In this document: one piece after another, positions 1-9,032 of the stretch
Layout of the letters: each line of letters starts with the position of its first letter
How positions within the stretch are numbered: the first letter of the stretch is position 1
Assembly: GCF_037095755.1 (NCBI RefSeq)
Contig: NZ_JBAWKJ010000001.1
Location: forward strand, 616,001-680,000
From: Sphingopyxis sp. CCNWLW2
Lineage (GTDB): Bacteria; Pseudomonadota; Alphaproteobacteria; Sphingomonadales; Sphingomonadaceae
Direction: 5' to 3'
DNA: 64,000 nucleotides
Position numbers and translations under genes: made by a program
The notes under the pieces: model-generated
Seen by the model: the letters and a program-made list of their open reading frames with translations, nothing else
The model's database searches: none
What the model was told of the DNA's origin: nothing

Positions 1-499
1 CACGGTCGAGCGTCGTCTCGTCGGCGGGGTCGATACCCATCACCAGCGCCATCGCGACCCCCACCGCGCCCGCGACATGATAGGAATAGCGCAGCAGGTC
101 GGCCTCGCTGCGCGGGCGCCAGTCCTTTGCATCGAGTTCGAAACCCGCGATGATATCGTCGATCACCCAGCGCGGGATCGCGACTTCGGTCAGCAGGAAG
201 CCGAGCGCGTCGAACGCCATCTCGCCCGTGGGCTCGCCTGCAAAAGCCTTGTCGGTCTGCGCGCGGATATGCGCGACCGCAGCCACCGGGTCATAATCGG
301 GCTTCATCGCGCCGCCATGATCCTGGCCGTCGGTCAGATCGTCGGCGGCGCGGCACCAGGCATAGAGCAGCCAGACGCGCTCGCGCGTTTCGCGGTCGAA
401 GAGCTGGCTCGCCAGCGCGAAGCTTTTCGATCCGCGCGCGATGCTGTCGTGCGCGAAACCGTGGAGGGCATGTGCATCATAGGCCCCCGCCTCGCTCAT
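1..499 (-). CDS. crtB: Phytoene synthase CrtB, N-terminal part (cut by window edge)
   Basis: Condenses two geranylgeranyl diphosphates to phytoene, the first committed step of carotenoid synthesis. Only about 166 residues are visible; the gene runs off the left edge. The translation starts MSEAGAYDAHALHGFAHDSI and carries the squalene/phytoene synthase signature YAWCRAADDLTD (first Asp-rich site) and later YHVAGAVGVAMALVMG. The start codon at 499-497 overlaps the stop of the upstream LOG gene in the arrangement TAATG, so translation is probably coupled. It is the last visible gene of the crtY-crtI-LOG-crtB operon. The family assignment is firm; the C-terminus, including the second Asp-rich motif, cannot be seen. 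Confidence 0.93.
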   Translation of the reverse strand, partial: MSEAGAYDAHALHGFAHDSIARGSKSFALASQLFDRETRERVWLLYAWCRAADDLTDGQDHGGAMKPDYDPVAAVAHIRAQTDKAFAGEPTGEMAFDALGFLLTEVAIPRWVIDDIIAGFELDAKDWRPRSEADLLRYSYHVAGAVGVAMALVMGIDPADETTLDR

Positions 500-1080
500 T
501 ACAGATTTTCGGCCTTCATCGCGAAGATCGTCTTGTGCGGCACATAGGCCGCCATTTTTTCGAGCAGATCGTCGAGCCCCGCGTCGACGATCATAATCCC
601 GGCGTGTGCGGGGCGGATGAAACCGACCTCGATCATGTTGCGGTTGAACGCGATGAGGTCGTTGTAGAAACCCGCGGCGTTGAGCAGCCCGACGGGCTTA
701 GTATGATAGCCGAGCTGCGCCCAGCTGATCGCTTCCCACAATTCGTCCATCGTGCCGACCCCGCCGGGGATGGTGAGGAAGCCGTCGGAGAGGTCGGTGA
801 ACATCTTCTTGCGTTCGTGCATGCCCGAAACGACGTGGAGCTCGGTGCAGCCGCGGTGCGCGACCTCGGCGCCGACGAGCGCGTCGGGGATGATCCCGAT
901 CACTTCGCCGCCCGCCTCGAGCGCGCTATCGGCGACCGCGCCCATTAGTCCCAATCGCCCGCCGCCATAGACGACGCCGATGCCGCGCTCGGCCAAGGTG
1001 CGCCCGACGTGGCGCGCGGTTTCGATATAGATCGGATCTTCGGGGGTCGCGGACCCGCAATAGACGGCAAGGCGTTTCAT
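499..1080 (-). CDS. LOG family protein (TIGR00730, cytokinin-activating-type phosphoribohydrolase)
   Basis: 193 residues. The family (LOG, formerly annotated as lysine decarboxylase) hydrolyses nucleoside 5'-monophosphates or cytokinin ribotides to release the base. Visible motifs are the N-terminal YCGSATPEDP, GGGRLGLMG and the signature PGGVGTMDELWE. The reading frame is open further upstream into crtI, but the ATG at 1080 overlaps the crtI stop as ATGA and gives the standard family N-terminus MKRLAVYCGS. It lies between crtI and crtB, overlapping both. Its role in a carotenoid operon is not known from sequence; it may be a passenger or may act on nucleotide by-products. Confidence 0.9.
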   Translation of the reverse strand: MKRLAVYCGSATPEDPIYIETARHVGRTLAERGIGVVYGGGRLGLMGAVADSALEAGGEVIGIIPDALVGAEVAHRGCTELHVVSGMHERKKMFTDLSDGFLTIPGGVGTMDELWEAISWAQLGYHTKPVGLLNAAGFYNDLIAFNRNMIEVGFIRPAHAGIMIVDAGLDDLLEKMAAYVPHKTIFAMKAENL

Positions 1081-2555
1081 AAATCTTCCAACATCAGATT
1101 GGCGGTCGCTTTGGCACTGCCGACGACGCCGGGAATTCCTGCGCCCGGATGCGTTCCCGCGCCGACGAAGTAAAGGTTGGAAATGACATCGTCGCGGTTG
1201 TGGGCGCGGAACCAGGCGCTTTGCCACAGTAGGGGCTCAAGACTGAACGCGCTGCCGAGATGCGCCGACAGGTCGCGATGGAAATCGGCGGGGGTGTAGT
1301 GGAAGCGGGTAACGAGATTGGCGCGAAGGCCGGGGGCGACGCGGCGTTCGACCTCTTCGAGGATCGCGTCAGCGAAGCGCTCGCCGAATGCGCCGTCCCA
1401 GTCGGCCTTCGCCTTCCCCAGATGCGCGACGGGGGCGAGCGCATAAAAGGTCGAATGCCCCGGCGGCGCCATGCCGGGGTCGGTGACGCTGGAGTGGTGG
1501 AGGTAGAGCGAGAAATCCTGAGGAATCACGCCGCCGTAAATGTCGTCGAGCAACCCCTGGTAGCGCGGGCCGAACAGGATGCTGTGGTGCGCGATATCGG
1601 GATATTCGCCCTTCACGCCGAAATGGACGACGAAGAGCGAGGGCGACCAGCGTTTGCGCGCGAGGCTCCTTGCGACCTTTGCCCCGCGCGGATGCCCCGC
1701 GAGCAGGGCCTTGTAGCTGTGCATCAGGTCGCCGTTGCAGGCGACCATATCGGCGTCGCCATGCCACCCGCATTGTGTCGTCACGCCCGTTACGCGGTCG
1801 CCCGCGGTTTTGATCTTCGCTACCGGATCGCCGAGCCGCAGCGTCCCGCCGAGCCGTTCGAACAGCCGCACCATGCCGCGCACCAGCGCATTGGTGCCGC
1901 CGCGCGCGAACCAGACGCCGCCTTCTTTCTCGATCGTGTGGATCAGCGCATAGATCGCACTCGTCGTCATCGGGTTACCGCCGACAAGCAGGGTGTGGAA
2001 CGACAGCGCCTGCCGCAGCCTTTCGTCCTGAACGTATGACGACACGATCGAATAGACGCTGCGCCACGCCTGATATTTCATCAGCGCGGGCGCCGCCTTG
2101 ATCATCGAGGCAAAGTCGAGAAAGGCGACCGCGCCGAGCTTGACATAGCCCTGCTCGTACACGCCCTTCGAATATTCGAGGAAGCGATCGTAGCCGGCGA
2201 CATCGGCGGGGTGGAGCTTGGCGATTTCGGCGCGGAGCGCGGCCTCGTCGTTCGAATAGTCGAAGTTGGTCCCGTCGGGCCAGTTCAGGCGGTAGAAGGG
2301 CATGACAGGGAGAAGGTCAACGTCGGCGGCCATCTTCTGCCCGCTCAGCGCCCAGAGTTCCTCCAGACACGGCGGATCCGTGATGACAGTCGGCCCCGCG
2401 TCGAAGGTGAAGCCATCGCGGACCCAGTGGTACGCCCGCCCGCCGGGCTTGTCGCGTGCCTCAACGACGGTCGTTTCGACGCCCGCCGATTGCAGCCGGA
2501 TCGCCAATGCGAGGCCGCCAAACCCTGCGCCGACGACGATCGCGCGGCGCGTCAT
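1077..2555 (-). CDS. crtI: Phytoene desaturase CrtI
   Basis: 492 residues, the usual size for CrtI. FAD-dependent desaturation of phytoene to lycopene (or neurosporene) at the membrane. The N-terminus MTRRAIVVGAGFGGLALAIR is a dinucleotide-binding Rossmann motif followed by VVEARDKPGGRAY; the C-terminus has the CrtI-type signature GAGTHPGAGIPGVVGSAK. The frame is open upstream, but the ATG at 2555 is chosen because it overlaps the crtY stop as ATGA and places the Rossmann motif at residue 5. The stop overlaps the LOG gene as ATGA. Second gene of the crt operon. Confidence 0.95.
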   Translation of the reverse strand: MTRRAIVVGAGFGGLALAIRLQSAGVETTVVEARDKPGGRAYHWVRDGFTFDAGPTVITDPPCLEELWALSGQKMAADVDLLPVMPFYRLNWPDGTNFDYSNDEAALRAEIAKLHPADVAGYDRFLEYSKGVYEQGYVKLGAVAFLDFASMIKAAPALMKYQAWRSVYSIVSSYVQDERLRQALSFHTLLVGGNPMTTSAIYALIHTIEKEGGVWFARGGTNALVRGMVRLFERLGGTLRLGDPVAKIKTAGDRVTGVTTQCGWHGDADMVACNGDLMHSYKALLAGHPRGAKVARSLARKRWSPSLFVVHFGVKGEYPDIAHHSILFGPRYQGLLDDIYGGVIPQDFSLYLHHSSVTDPGMAPPGHSTFYALAPVAHLGKAKADWDGAFGERFADAILEEVERRVAPGLRANLVTRFHYTPADFHRDLSAHLGSAFSLEPLLWQSAWFRAHNRDDVISNLYFVGAGTHPGAGIPGVVGSAKATANLMLEDL

Positions 2556-3709
2556 CGCCAGTCGCGTTTCCACAACGCCGCAATCGCGCGGCCGATCGGC
2601 ACGGGGGGCTTGCCCGACAGGATGCGCAGCTTGTCCGTCGTCGTCGACCGCCCGGCATAGAAACGCGCGATCAGCCCCGGCGACAGGCGATAGAAACGCT
2701 CGAAGATGCGGTAGCGCGCGCCGGGCTCGGCCGCGCGAAAGAGCATCGCGCCGAGCATGCGGTAAAAGCGTTGACGCCGCCATGACGCCGCCGCGCGGTC
2801 GCGGAGGATGGCGGGAAGGTCGGTGCGGTCGACGATTCCGGGCAGCGATGATGCGATGCGCACGGCATCGGGAAGCGAATAGCCGGTGGTCGCATGGAAC
2901 ATCCCCGCGCGCACTCCGATCCGCGCGGTGCGGTCGGAGGCGGGCCACAACCGGTCGAAATCGCCCGCGATCACCACGGGCAGCACGCCGCTTTCCTCAC
3001 GCGTCGTCGCGGCGACGTCCCAGCCCCGCGCCGCCGCATAGGCCGCGATCCGTTCGCGTATCACCGGGGTATCGAGATCGGCGTCGTCGCTGTAATAGGT
3101 GTCCTCGATGAACAATGTCTCGGCATCGAAGGGCAGCAGATAGACGAAGCGATAGCCGTCCAGTTGCGGGGCGGTCGCGTCCATCACGACGGGGTGCTCG
3201 ACGCCGTGCCCGCCCTTCATCGTCAGCGCCTGCCCGACGAACTTTTGCCAGCCGCACTCGAGGCCCGCGAATTTGGTCGCGCCGCGCGCGTCGATGACAT
3301 GCTTTGCGGACAGCCGTCCGCCGCGCGCCAGAAGCAGATGGTCGGGCGCGACATGCTTGGCCTTGTCGGCGATGACATGCCCCGCAGGAAGCGCCGCCAT
3401 GACGGCATCGGCGAGCGCTTCGCCGGTGATGCTCTTATACCCCATGCGCAGCCGGCGCTCGTGCGACGGGAAGCGTACATCGTAGCGCGGCCAGTGATGA
3501 CGGACGAGCGGCGCGACGAGCCAGCGGTCCTTCTTTGCGATGTCGCTGTCGAAAAAGGACCAGATATGATTGCCGCCAATCGGCCCCGGCTCGACCAGCC
3601 GTATGTCGAGGTCGGGGCGCTTCGCCGCGAGCGCAAGCGCCGCGAGCCCGCCGGCGAGCCCGCCGCCGACGATCGCGATGTCGCATCTATCGTTGCTCTG
3701 CCCCACCAT
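2552..3709 (-). CDS. crtY: Lycopene beta-cyclase CrtY
   Basis: 385 residues, typical of bacterial CrtY. Cyclises the ends of lycopene to give beta-carotene. The N-terminus contains the FAD/NAD-binding motif DIAIVGGGLAGGLAALALA, followed by LVEPGPIGGNHIWSFF, which is characteristic of the CrtY family, and later FIEDTYYSD. It is the first gene of the operon; it overlaps crtI by 4 bases. A 74-base gap separates it from the divergent hydroxylase-family gene, so the crt promoter should lie within 3710-3783. No regulator site is recognisable there. Confidence 0.94.
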   Translation of the reverse strand: MVGQSNDRCDIAIVGGGLAGGLAALALAAKRPDLDIRLVEPGPIGGNHIWSFFDSDIAKKDRWLVAPLVRHHWPRYDVRFPSHERRLRMGYKSITGEALADAVMAALPAGHVIADKAKHVAPDHLLLARGGRLSAKHVIDARGATKFAGLECGWQKFVGQALTMKGGHGVEHPVVMDATAPQLDGYRFVYLLPFDAETLFIEDTYYSDDADLDTPVIRERIAAYAAARGWDVAATTREESGVLPVVIAGDFDRLWPASDRTARIGVRAGMFHATTGYSLPDAVRIASSLPGIVDRTDLPAILRDRAAASWRRQRFYRMLGAMLFRAAEPGARYRIFERFYRLSPGLIARFYAGRSTTTDKLRILSGKPPVPIGRAIAALWKRDWR

Positions 3710-3783
3710 AACCCTGCCTTAGCCACGCGAACGCGCGGGCGCAAAGCCATTGCAACGCGGCGATGAGCGGCTAGCCTTGCGCG

Positions 3784-4542
3784 ATGACCGGCTGGCCGAT
3801 CCTTTTGTCCGCGTTCGCGATGACCGCGATCGTCGGCGTGCGCTATCTGATCACCAGCGGCGGCTTTGCGCTCGCGACGCGGTGGAAGCACCCGGGCCTC
3901 TATCGCGGGCTCGAACCGCAGATGCGGCGCGAGGTCGGATGGAGCCTTTTGAGCGCCGCGATTTACGGGGTTCCGGCGGGCGTCGTCGCATGGGGGTGGC
4001 AGGCGCATGGCTGGACGCGCATCTACACCGACGTCACCGCCTTTCCGCTGTGGTATCTGCCGCTTAGCCTGCTCGCTTACCTGTTGATCCATGACACATG
4101 GTTTTACTGGACGCATCGTTGGATGCACCGTCCCGCGCTATTCAGAATCGCCCATTCGGTCCATCACGACAGCCGCCCGCCGACCGCGTGGGCAGCGATG
4201 AGTTTCCATCCCTTGGAGGCGATCACCGGCGCGATCGTCATCCCTGCGCTCGTCTTCCTGATCCCGATCCACGTCGCAATTCTGGGATTGGTCTTGGCGA
4301 TTATGACCGTGATGGGCGTGGGCAATCATATGGGGTGGGAGATGTTTCCGCGCGCGCTGGTGCATGGACCCGCGGGCCGATGGCTGATAACCGCGACGCA
4401 TCACCAGCAGCATCACGCCGCTTACCGGGGAAATTATGGGCTCTATTTCCGCTTCTGGGACAAGGCATGCGGCACGGATCTTGGCCTTGGCCATTTCAGC
4501 CGCGCTGCTGACCGGCGCAGCCGCGCCGTCGCCGACAGTTGA
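3784..4542 (+). CDS. Sterol desaturase / fatty acid hydroxylase family membrane enzyme
   Basis: 252 residues with several hydrophobic segments and the diiron histidine clusters of the fatty acid hydroxylase superfamily: HDTWFYWTHRWMH, HSVHH and HHQQHH. The last conserved block, NYGLYFRFWDKACGTDLG, is the normal C-terminal signature, so the final twenty or so residues look like a non-conserved tail. It is divergent from crtY, and members of this superfamily oxidise lipids, sterols and some carotenoids, so a role in carotenoid modification is possible but is inference; the protein is longer than, and not an obvious copy of, CrtZ. Its 3' end overlaps the next gene by 107 bases in another frame. 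Confidence 0.85.
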   Translation: MTGWPILLSAFAMTAIVGVRYLITSGGFALATRWKHPGLYRGLEPQMRREVGWSLLSAAIYGVPAGVVAWGWQAHGWTRIYTDVTAFPLWYLPLSLLAYLLIHDTWFYWTHRWMHRPALFRIAHSVHHDSRPPTAWAAMSFHPLEAITGAIVIPALVFLIPIHVAILGLVLAIMTVMGVGNHMGWEMFPRALVHGPAGRWLITATHHQQHHAAYRGNYGLYFRFWDKACGTDLGLGHFSRAADRRSRAVADS

Positions 4543-4897
4543 TGTCAGCGTCAACGGATTGCGTAGCACGAAGGGGCAGGTCCTCGTCTGCCTGACCACC
4601 AATCCCAAAGCCTTTCCCGATTGCAGCAAGGACAAGGAGTCGGTGCGCCTGGCGGTGAAGACGGCCGATGCCGGCGATTTCGCCATCCGCGCCCCCGCGA
4701 CCGGCACCTATGCGATCGCGGTCGTCCACGACGAGAATAACAACAACAAGATGGATACAGCGATCTTCTTGCCCAAGGAAGGCTTCGGCTTTTCGCGCAA
4801 CCCCACGATCACCGTCGGACCGCCGAGCTTCAAATCGGCGAGCTTTGTCGTCGAACATGACATCCGCCAGTCGATCAAGATGAAATATATGCTCTGA
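4436..4897 (+). CDS. DUF2141 family exported protein
   Basis: 153 residues from the ATG at 4436. An N-terminal hydrophobic stretch (ILALAISAALLTGAAA) is a probable signal peptide; the mature part has the family's calcium-binding-like acidic region HDENNNNKMD followed by FLPKEGFGFSRNP. The function of the family is unknown; the protein should be periplasmic or outer-membrane associated. The start lies inside the preceding gene; an alternative TTG at 4481 would shorten the N-terminal region to a compact signal peptide and cut the overlap, so the exact start is uncertain. Confidence 0.85.
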   Translation: MGSISASGTRHAARILALAISAALLTGAAAPSPTVDVSVNGLRSTKGQVLVCLTTNPKAFPDCSKDKESVRLAVKTADAGDFAIRAPATGTYAIAVVHDENNNNKMDTAIFLPKEGFGFSRNPTITVGPPSFKSASFVVEHDIRQSIKMKYML

Positions 4898-4918
4898 TCG
4901 AAACCTGGGGTCTGGACC

Positions 4919-5986
4919 CTAGGCGCCTGCCATCGCGAAACAGGCGGCGCGCCGCGGGTCGGTGACCGCCTTGGGCAGCGCATCGAAAGCTTCGGGATTG
5001 AAAAGCATGACTTCGTCGTTCAGCGCCATATCCGCAGCTTCACCGGTGCCGCGATCGGCATAGTGACGTTTTTCGAGGCGCGCGCGGATCGCCTCGAGCC
5101 GGCGCTGTTCCGGGCTGGCCAGCTCGGCGCGATCGGCGAGGATGTTGACGATTGCATAGCATTGCGCGGCGTTCGGCGAGGCGATCGGCGACAAGGCCCG
5201 GGCGGTGCCGCCCGACATATCGATGCTGTCGAAGAGCGCGCGGCAGCGGCCGATCTCCTGCGTCATCGCGGCCGAACGCTGCGCCGCGCTGCGCTCCTGA
5301 TTTTCCCACGACATGGCTTCAAAATCGGCGTTGTAGATCGCGCCCACCCCCGCTTCGGCATAGCCATTCTCGACCATGATCGCCTCGGTCAACCGGGCCG
5401 CGAGCAGGTCGGCTTTCGCGGCAGTCAGGCCAAGGCTGTCCTTGCGAAGGCCGCCCCCGACGTCTTCGACCACCTGATCGGCGAGCGTCACGCAGCGGAC
5501 TTCGCGGCGGCGCGTGTCGGGCAGCGCTTCGAGCCAGCCCGGCGCCTGCATCGCATAACCTGCGGTTTCGGCATCTTCACCGGCCACCGCCGCGTCGGCG
5601 GCATCAGCGGCGACAGCCGCGGCATCGCCGCCAGCCATTCCCGCATCGAGCTCGGCCGCGGCCTGCACGAGGTCGCCGCCCGAAGGCGTAACGATCGCCA
5701 GCTGGCCGCACCGGTCCTCCTGTGCGAGGTCGACGGCGGTATCGCCGAGCTTCGCCCGCGTCGCAGCGAGCGCCGCGGCATCGGCGGCGCCGAGTTTGCG
5801 CAGACGCGCGAGGAACAGGTCGGCGATCTCCCGCTGAAACCCAGCCTCGGGGCTGTCTTTGCCATTCGCCAGCGCTATCTCGTCGACCGATTGTTGCGCC
5901 GCCGCGGCGCAATAGCGCATCGCCGCCGGATCCTTCACCATGTCCGAATAGCTGCCCGTCAGCAGCATCGCCACCGCCCACCACAT
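4919..5986 (-). CDS. Hypothetical exported protein with three cysteine-bounded repeats
   Basis: 355 residues, not recognised. The ATG at 5986 is preceded by GGGAG on the coding strand and starts MWWAVAMLLTGSYSD, a short hydrophobic N-terminus that could be a signal sequence. The rest is Ala-rich and probably helical. Six cysteines fall into three pairs: a C near RYC paired with DRC (67 residues later), VRC with GRC (83 later) and AQC with AAC (73 later). Each first Cys is followed by a similar helical start (CAAAAQQSVDE, CVTLADQVVED, CYAIVNILADR), suggesting three diverged repeats each closed by a disulfide. Convergent with the DUF2141 gene; no operon partner. Confidence 0.72.
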   Translation of the reverse strand: MWWAVAMLLTGSYSDMVKDPAAMRYCAAAAQQSVDEIALANGKDSPEAGFQREIADLFLARLRKLGAADAAALAATRAKLGDTAVDLAQEDRCGQLAIVTPSGGDLVQAAAELDAGMAGGDAAAVAADAADAAVAGEDAETAGYAMQAPGWLEALPDTRRREVRCVTLADQVVEDVGGGLRKDSLGLTAAKADLLAARLTEAIMVENGYAEAGVGAIYNADFEAMSWENQERSAAQRSAAMTQEIGRCRALFDSIDMSGGTARALSPIASPNAAQCYAIVNILADRAELASPEQRRLEAIRARLEKRHYADRGTGEAADMALNDEVMLFNPEAFDALPKAVTDPRRAACFAMAGA

Positions 5987-6099
5987 ACGCGTCTCCCGCC
6001 CATGTTCTGCCCCGCGCGACCGGCGCCGAAGTTGGACAAGGGCAAGGGATTTGGCAAGCGCCATTGTCGGCATGACAGCACGCGGCTAAAGCAGCGCGC

Positions 6100-7689
6100 G
6101 TGACCGCGACATCCTCCCGCATCGCCGCTTTCGCCGACCGCTGGCCAAAGCTTGTCGCCCTCCTGCTCGGCGCCGTTTCGGCAACCGGCTTCGCCCCGCT
6201 CCACCTCTGGCCGCTGACCTTGCTCGCGCTTGCCGGCTGGATGGCGCTGGTTGCGCGCAGTCCCAAAGGTTCACGCGCGCTCGGGATCGGCTGGGCGTTC
6301 GGCGTCGGCCATTTCGTCGTCGGCCTGAACTGGATCGCGACCGCCTTCACCTATCAGGCGGCGATGCCCGCATGGCTGGGATGGATCGCGGTCGTGTTGC
6401 TGTCGCTTTATCTGGCGGTGTATCCCGCCCTCGCCGCTGGGGGCGCGTGGAAAATGAAGCCCAAGGCAGATGCCCATTTTGCGGCGCCCTCCTTTCTGCT
6501 GGCCTTCGCCAGCCTTTGGGCGCTCACCGAATGGCTCCGCAGCTGGATTTTTACCGGCTTCGCATGGAACCCCCTGGGGGTGATTGCCGTCCCGCACATC
6601 GCCGCGCCCGCCCGCTGGATTGGCACATATGGCATGAGCGCGATCGTCTGCCTGCTCGCGGCCGTCCTGATACTGGCGTGGTTTCGCCGCCGTGTCGCCG
6701 CAGCCGCCCTATTCGGCAGCCTGCTCGCCATATGGGGCGCGGCATTCCTGTCGCAAACAAGTGGCAGCGCTGATGCAGCCGTTCGCTCCAAAGGTGCGCA
6801 GCGCATCCCCGTCACCGTCGTCCAGCCCAACGTCGGGCAACAGGACAAATGGGAAGGCAGCAAGGCCGACCTCAATTTCGAAAAGCTCGCGCGACTGACG
6901 ACGCCCAAGGATGACACTCCGCGACTGATCCTGTGGCCCGAGGCGGCGGTGCCAGACTATCTCGAAGCGGGTTATCCGCCGCCCTATTACGACCGCTCAC
7001 CCGTCGAGGCGCGCTTGCGGCTGACCCAGCTGATGAACGCGCAAGACCTGATGCTGCTCGGCGCGCTCAAGCTGGAACTCGACAAGGCAGGCGACGTCGT
7101 CGGCGCGCGCAACGCGGTGATGACTGTCCATGCCGACGGCACGCTCGGCCCGCGCTACGACAAGGCGCATCTTGTTCCTTACGGCGAATATCTGCCGATG
7201 CGTCCGATCCTGTCCGCCATCGGCCTGTCGCGGCTCGCGCCCGGCGACATAGATTTCTGGCCGGGCCCCGGCGCCCGCACGCTCGACCTCGGCGCCTTCG
7301 GCCGCGCGGGGCTGCAAATCTGCTACGAGATCATCTTCTCGGGCCAGGTCGTCGACCGCGCGCATCGCCCCGATTTCATCTTCAACCCGTCGAACGATGC
7401 CTGGTTCGGCGCTTGGGGTCCGCCGCAGCATCTGGCGCAGGCGCGGCTCCGTGCGATAGAGGAAGGATTGCCGGTCATCCGCGCGACACCGACGGGGATC
7501 AGCGCTGTGATCGATGCCGACGGCCGCATCGTCGAATCGCTGCCGATGCATGCGGCGGGGCGCATCGACACCTTCGTACCCAAGGCGCATGCCCCTACCC
7601 TCTTCGCGCGCCACGGCAACATGCTACCGGTCGGATTTGCGTTGCTGCTGCTCGCGCTGGCCATTGCCTTTCGCCGGCGCGGACGCTAA
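6100..7689 (+). CDS. lnt: Apolipoprotein N-acyltransferase
   Basis: 529 residues, GTG start. Transfers an acyl chain from phospholipid to the N-terminal Cys of lipoproteins in the inner membrane. The N-terminal half is a bundle of hydrophobic helices; the C-terminal half is a nitrilase domain with the expected Glu-Lys-Cys triad: Glu281 in LWPEAAVP, Lys355 in [12 protein letters not shown] and Cys408 in QICYEIIF. Further nitrilase signature: NPSNDAWFG. Located 50 bases upstream of metK in the same direction, probably co-transcribed. No clear ribosome binding site precedes the GTG, but no other start keeps the first helix. Confidence 0.95.
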   Translation: MTATSSRIAAFADRWPKLVALLLGAVSATGFAPLHLWPLTLLALAGWMALVARSPKGSRALGIGWAFGVGHFVVGLNWIATAFTYQAAMPAWLGWIAVVLLSLYLAVYPALAAGGAWKMKPKADAHFAAPSFLLAFASLWALTEWLRSWIFTGFAWNPLGVIAVPHIAAPARWIGTYGMSAIVCLLAAVLILAWFRRRVAAAALFGSLLAIWGAAFLSQTSGSADAAVRSKGAQRIPVTVVQPNVGQQDKWEGSKADLNFEKLARLTTPKDDTPRLILWPEAAVPDYLEAGYPPPYYDRSPVEARLRLTQLMNAQDLMLLGALKLELDKAGDVVGARNAVMTVHADGTLGPRYDKAHLVPYGEYLPMRPILSAIGLSRLAPGDIDFWPGPGARTLDLGAFGRAGLQICYEIIFSGQVVDRAHRPDFIFNPSNDAWFGAWGPPQHLAQARLRAIEEGLPVIRATPTGISAVIDADGRIVESLPMHAAGRIDTFVPKAHAPTLFARHGNMLPVGFALLLLALAIAFRRRGR

Positions 7690-7701
7690 CAGCACCCCCA
7701 C

Positions 7702-7717
7702 ATAAAGCTTCCTTTAT
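7702..7717 (+). promoter_or_regulatory. Small hairpin in the metK leader
   Basis: ATAAAG-CTTC-CTTTAT is a perfect 6-bp stem with a tetraloop in the 50-base lnt-metK spacer, 22 bases before the metK start. It could be an RNA element or chance; no recognised SAM riboswitch consensus was seen. Confidence 0.3.
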
Positions 7718-7739
7718 ATCCGTTCATAGAAGGCTCTCC

Positions 7740-8960
7740 ATGCGCAACAGCTTCCTCTTCACCTCCGAAAGCGTGTCCGAAGGACATCCCGACAAGGTGG
7801 CCGACCAGATCAGCGATTCGGTCGTCGACCTGTTCCTGTCGAAGGATCCCGAAGCCCGTATCGCGTGCGAGACGCTGACCACCACCCAGCTCGTCGTGCT
7901 GGCCGGCGAAATCCGCTGCAAGGGCGTGTTCGAGAATGACGAGTGGGCGCCCGGCGCGCTCGAAGAGATCGAAGCGACCGTCCGCAACACCGTCCGCGAG
8001 ATCGGCTATGAGCAGGACGGCTTCCACTGGAAGACCTTCCGCTTCGAGAATAATCTCCACGCCCAGTCGGCGCATATCGCACAGGGCGTCGACGAAAGCG
8101 GCGACAAGGACGAAGGCGCCGGCGACCAGGGCATCATGTTCGGCTATGCGTCGGACGAAACCCCCGACCTGATGCCCGCGACGCTCGATTACAGCCACAA
8201 GATCCTCGAGCGCATGGCCGCCGACCGCAAGGCGGGCACCGCGCCCTTCCTCGAGCCCGACACCAAGAGCCAGGTCACGCTGCGCTACGCCAACGAGCGC
8301 CCGGTCGAAGCGACCGCGATCGTCGTGTCGACCCAGCATGCGCCGGGCTATTATTTCCACAACGGCGAAGGCGACGAAGCGAAATACACCGAACTGCGCA
8401 AATATGTGCTCGGCGTGATCGCCGACGTGCTCCCCGCCGAACTGCTGACCGCGAACACCGTCTATCACATCAACCCGACCGGGCGTTTCGAGATCGGCGG
8501 CCCCGACGGCGACGCCGGCGTGACCGGCCGCAAGATCATCGTCGACACCTATGGCGGCGCGAGCCCGCACGGCGGCGGCGCGTTCAGCGGCAAGGATCCG
8601 ACCAAGGTCGACCGTTCGGCGGCGTACATCACCCGCTATCTGGCGAAGAATATCGTCGCCGCGGGCCTCGCGCGCCGCTGCACGATCCAGCTGAGCTACG
8701 CGATCGGCGTCGCCGAGCCGCTGTCGATCTATGTCGACCTGCACGGCACCGGCACCGTCGAGGAAAGCCGTATCGAAGCCGCGATCCCGCAGCTCGTGCG
8801 CCTGACGCCGAAGGGCATCCGCACGCACCTCGGCCTCAACAAGCCGATCTACAAGCAGACCGCGGCGTACGGCCATTTCGGCCGCACGTCGGAGGGCGAC
8901 AGCTTCCCGTGGGAACGCACCGACCTGGTCGACCAGCTGAAGGCCGCGCTCGCCGCCTGA
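7740..8960 (+). CDS. metK: S-adenosylmethionine synthase
   Basis: 406 residues, slightly longer than the E. coli enzyme. Makes SAM from methionine and ATP in the cytoplasm. Starts [20 protein letters not shown] with the family N-terminal motif; [12 protein letters not shown] (substrate-binding signature) and [16 protein letters not shown] (phosphate-binding glycine-rich loop near residue 278) are intact. The ATG at 7740 gives the standard N-terminus. Downstream of lnt, upstream of trmB, a SAM-using tRNA methyltransferase. Confidence 0.97.
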   Translation: MRNSFLFTSESVSEGHPDKVADQISDSVVDLFLSKDPEARIACETLTTTQLVVLAGEIRCKGVFENDEWAPGALEEIEATVRNTVREIGYEQDGFHWKTFRFENNLHAQSAHIAQGVDESGDKDEGAGDQGIMFGYASDETPDLMPATLDYSHKILERMAADRKAGTAPFLEPDTKSQVTLRYANERPVEATAIVVSTQHAPGYYFHNGEGDEAKYTELRKYVLGVIADVLPAELLTANTVYHINPTGRFEIGGPDGDAGVTGRKIIVDTYGGASPHGGGAFSGKDPTKVDRSAAYITRYLAKNIVAAGLARRCTIQLSYAIGVAEPLSIYVDLHGTGTVEESRIEAAIPQLVRLTPKGIRTHLGLNKPIYKQTAAYGHFGRTSEGDSFPWERTDLVDQLKAALAA

Positions 8961-8980
8961 CGCTCATTTGACGTCGCATT

Positions 8981-9010
8981 GGCCGGGCGGCGGGTTGCCG
9001 CCGCCCGGCC
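8981..9010 (+). terminator. GC-rich hairpin after metK
   Basis: Perfect 13-bp stem GGCCGGGCGGCGG / CCGCCGCCCGGCC with a GTTG loop, 20 bases after the metK stop. There is no following T tract, so it may be a weak or factor-assisted terminator. Confidence 0.55.
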
Positions 9011-9032
9011 GCGCGGCTTGCAGTTTACCCGC

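Noticed and set aside
1260..2039. 259-codon frame on the plus strand opposite crtI
   Set aside because: Antisense shadow of a well-supported gene in GC-rich DNA; low-complexity Arg/Ala/Gly-rich composition and no family motifs.
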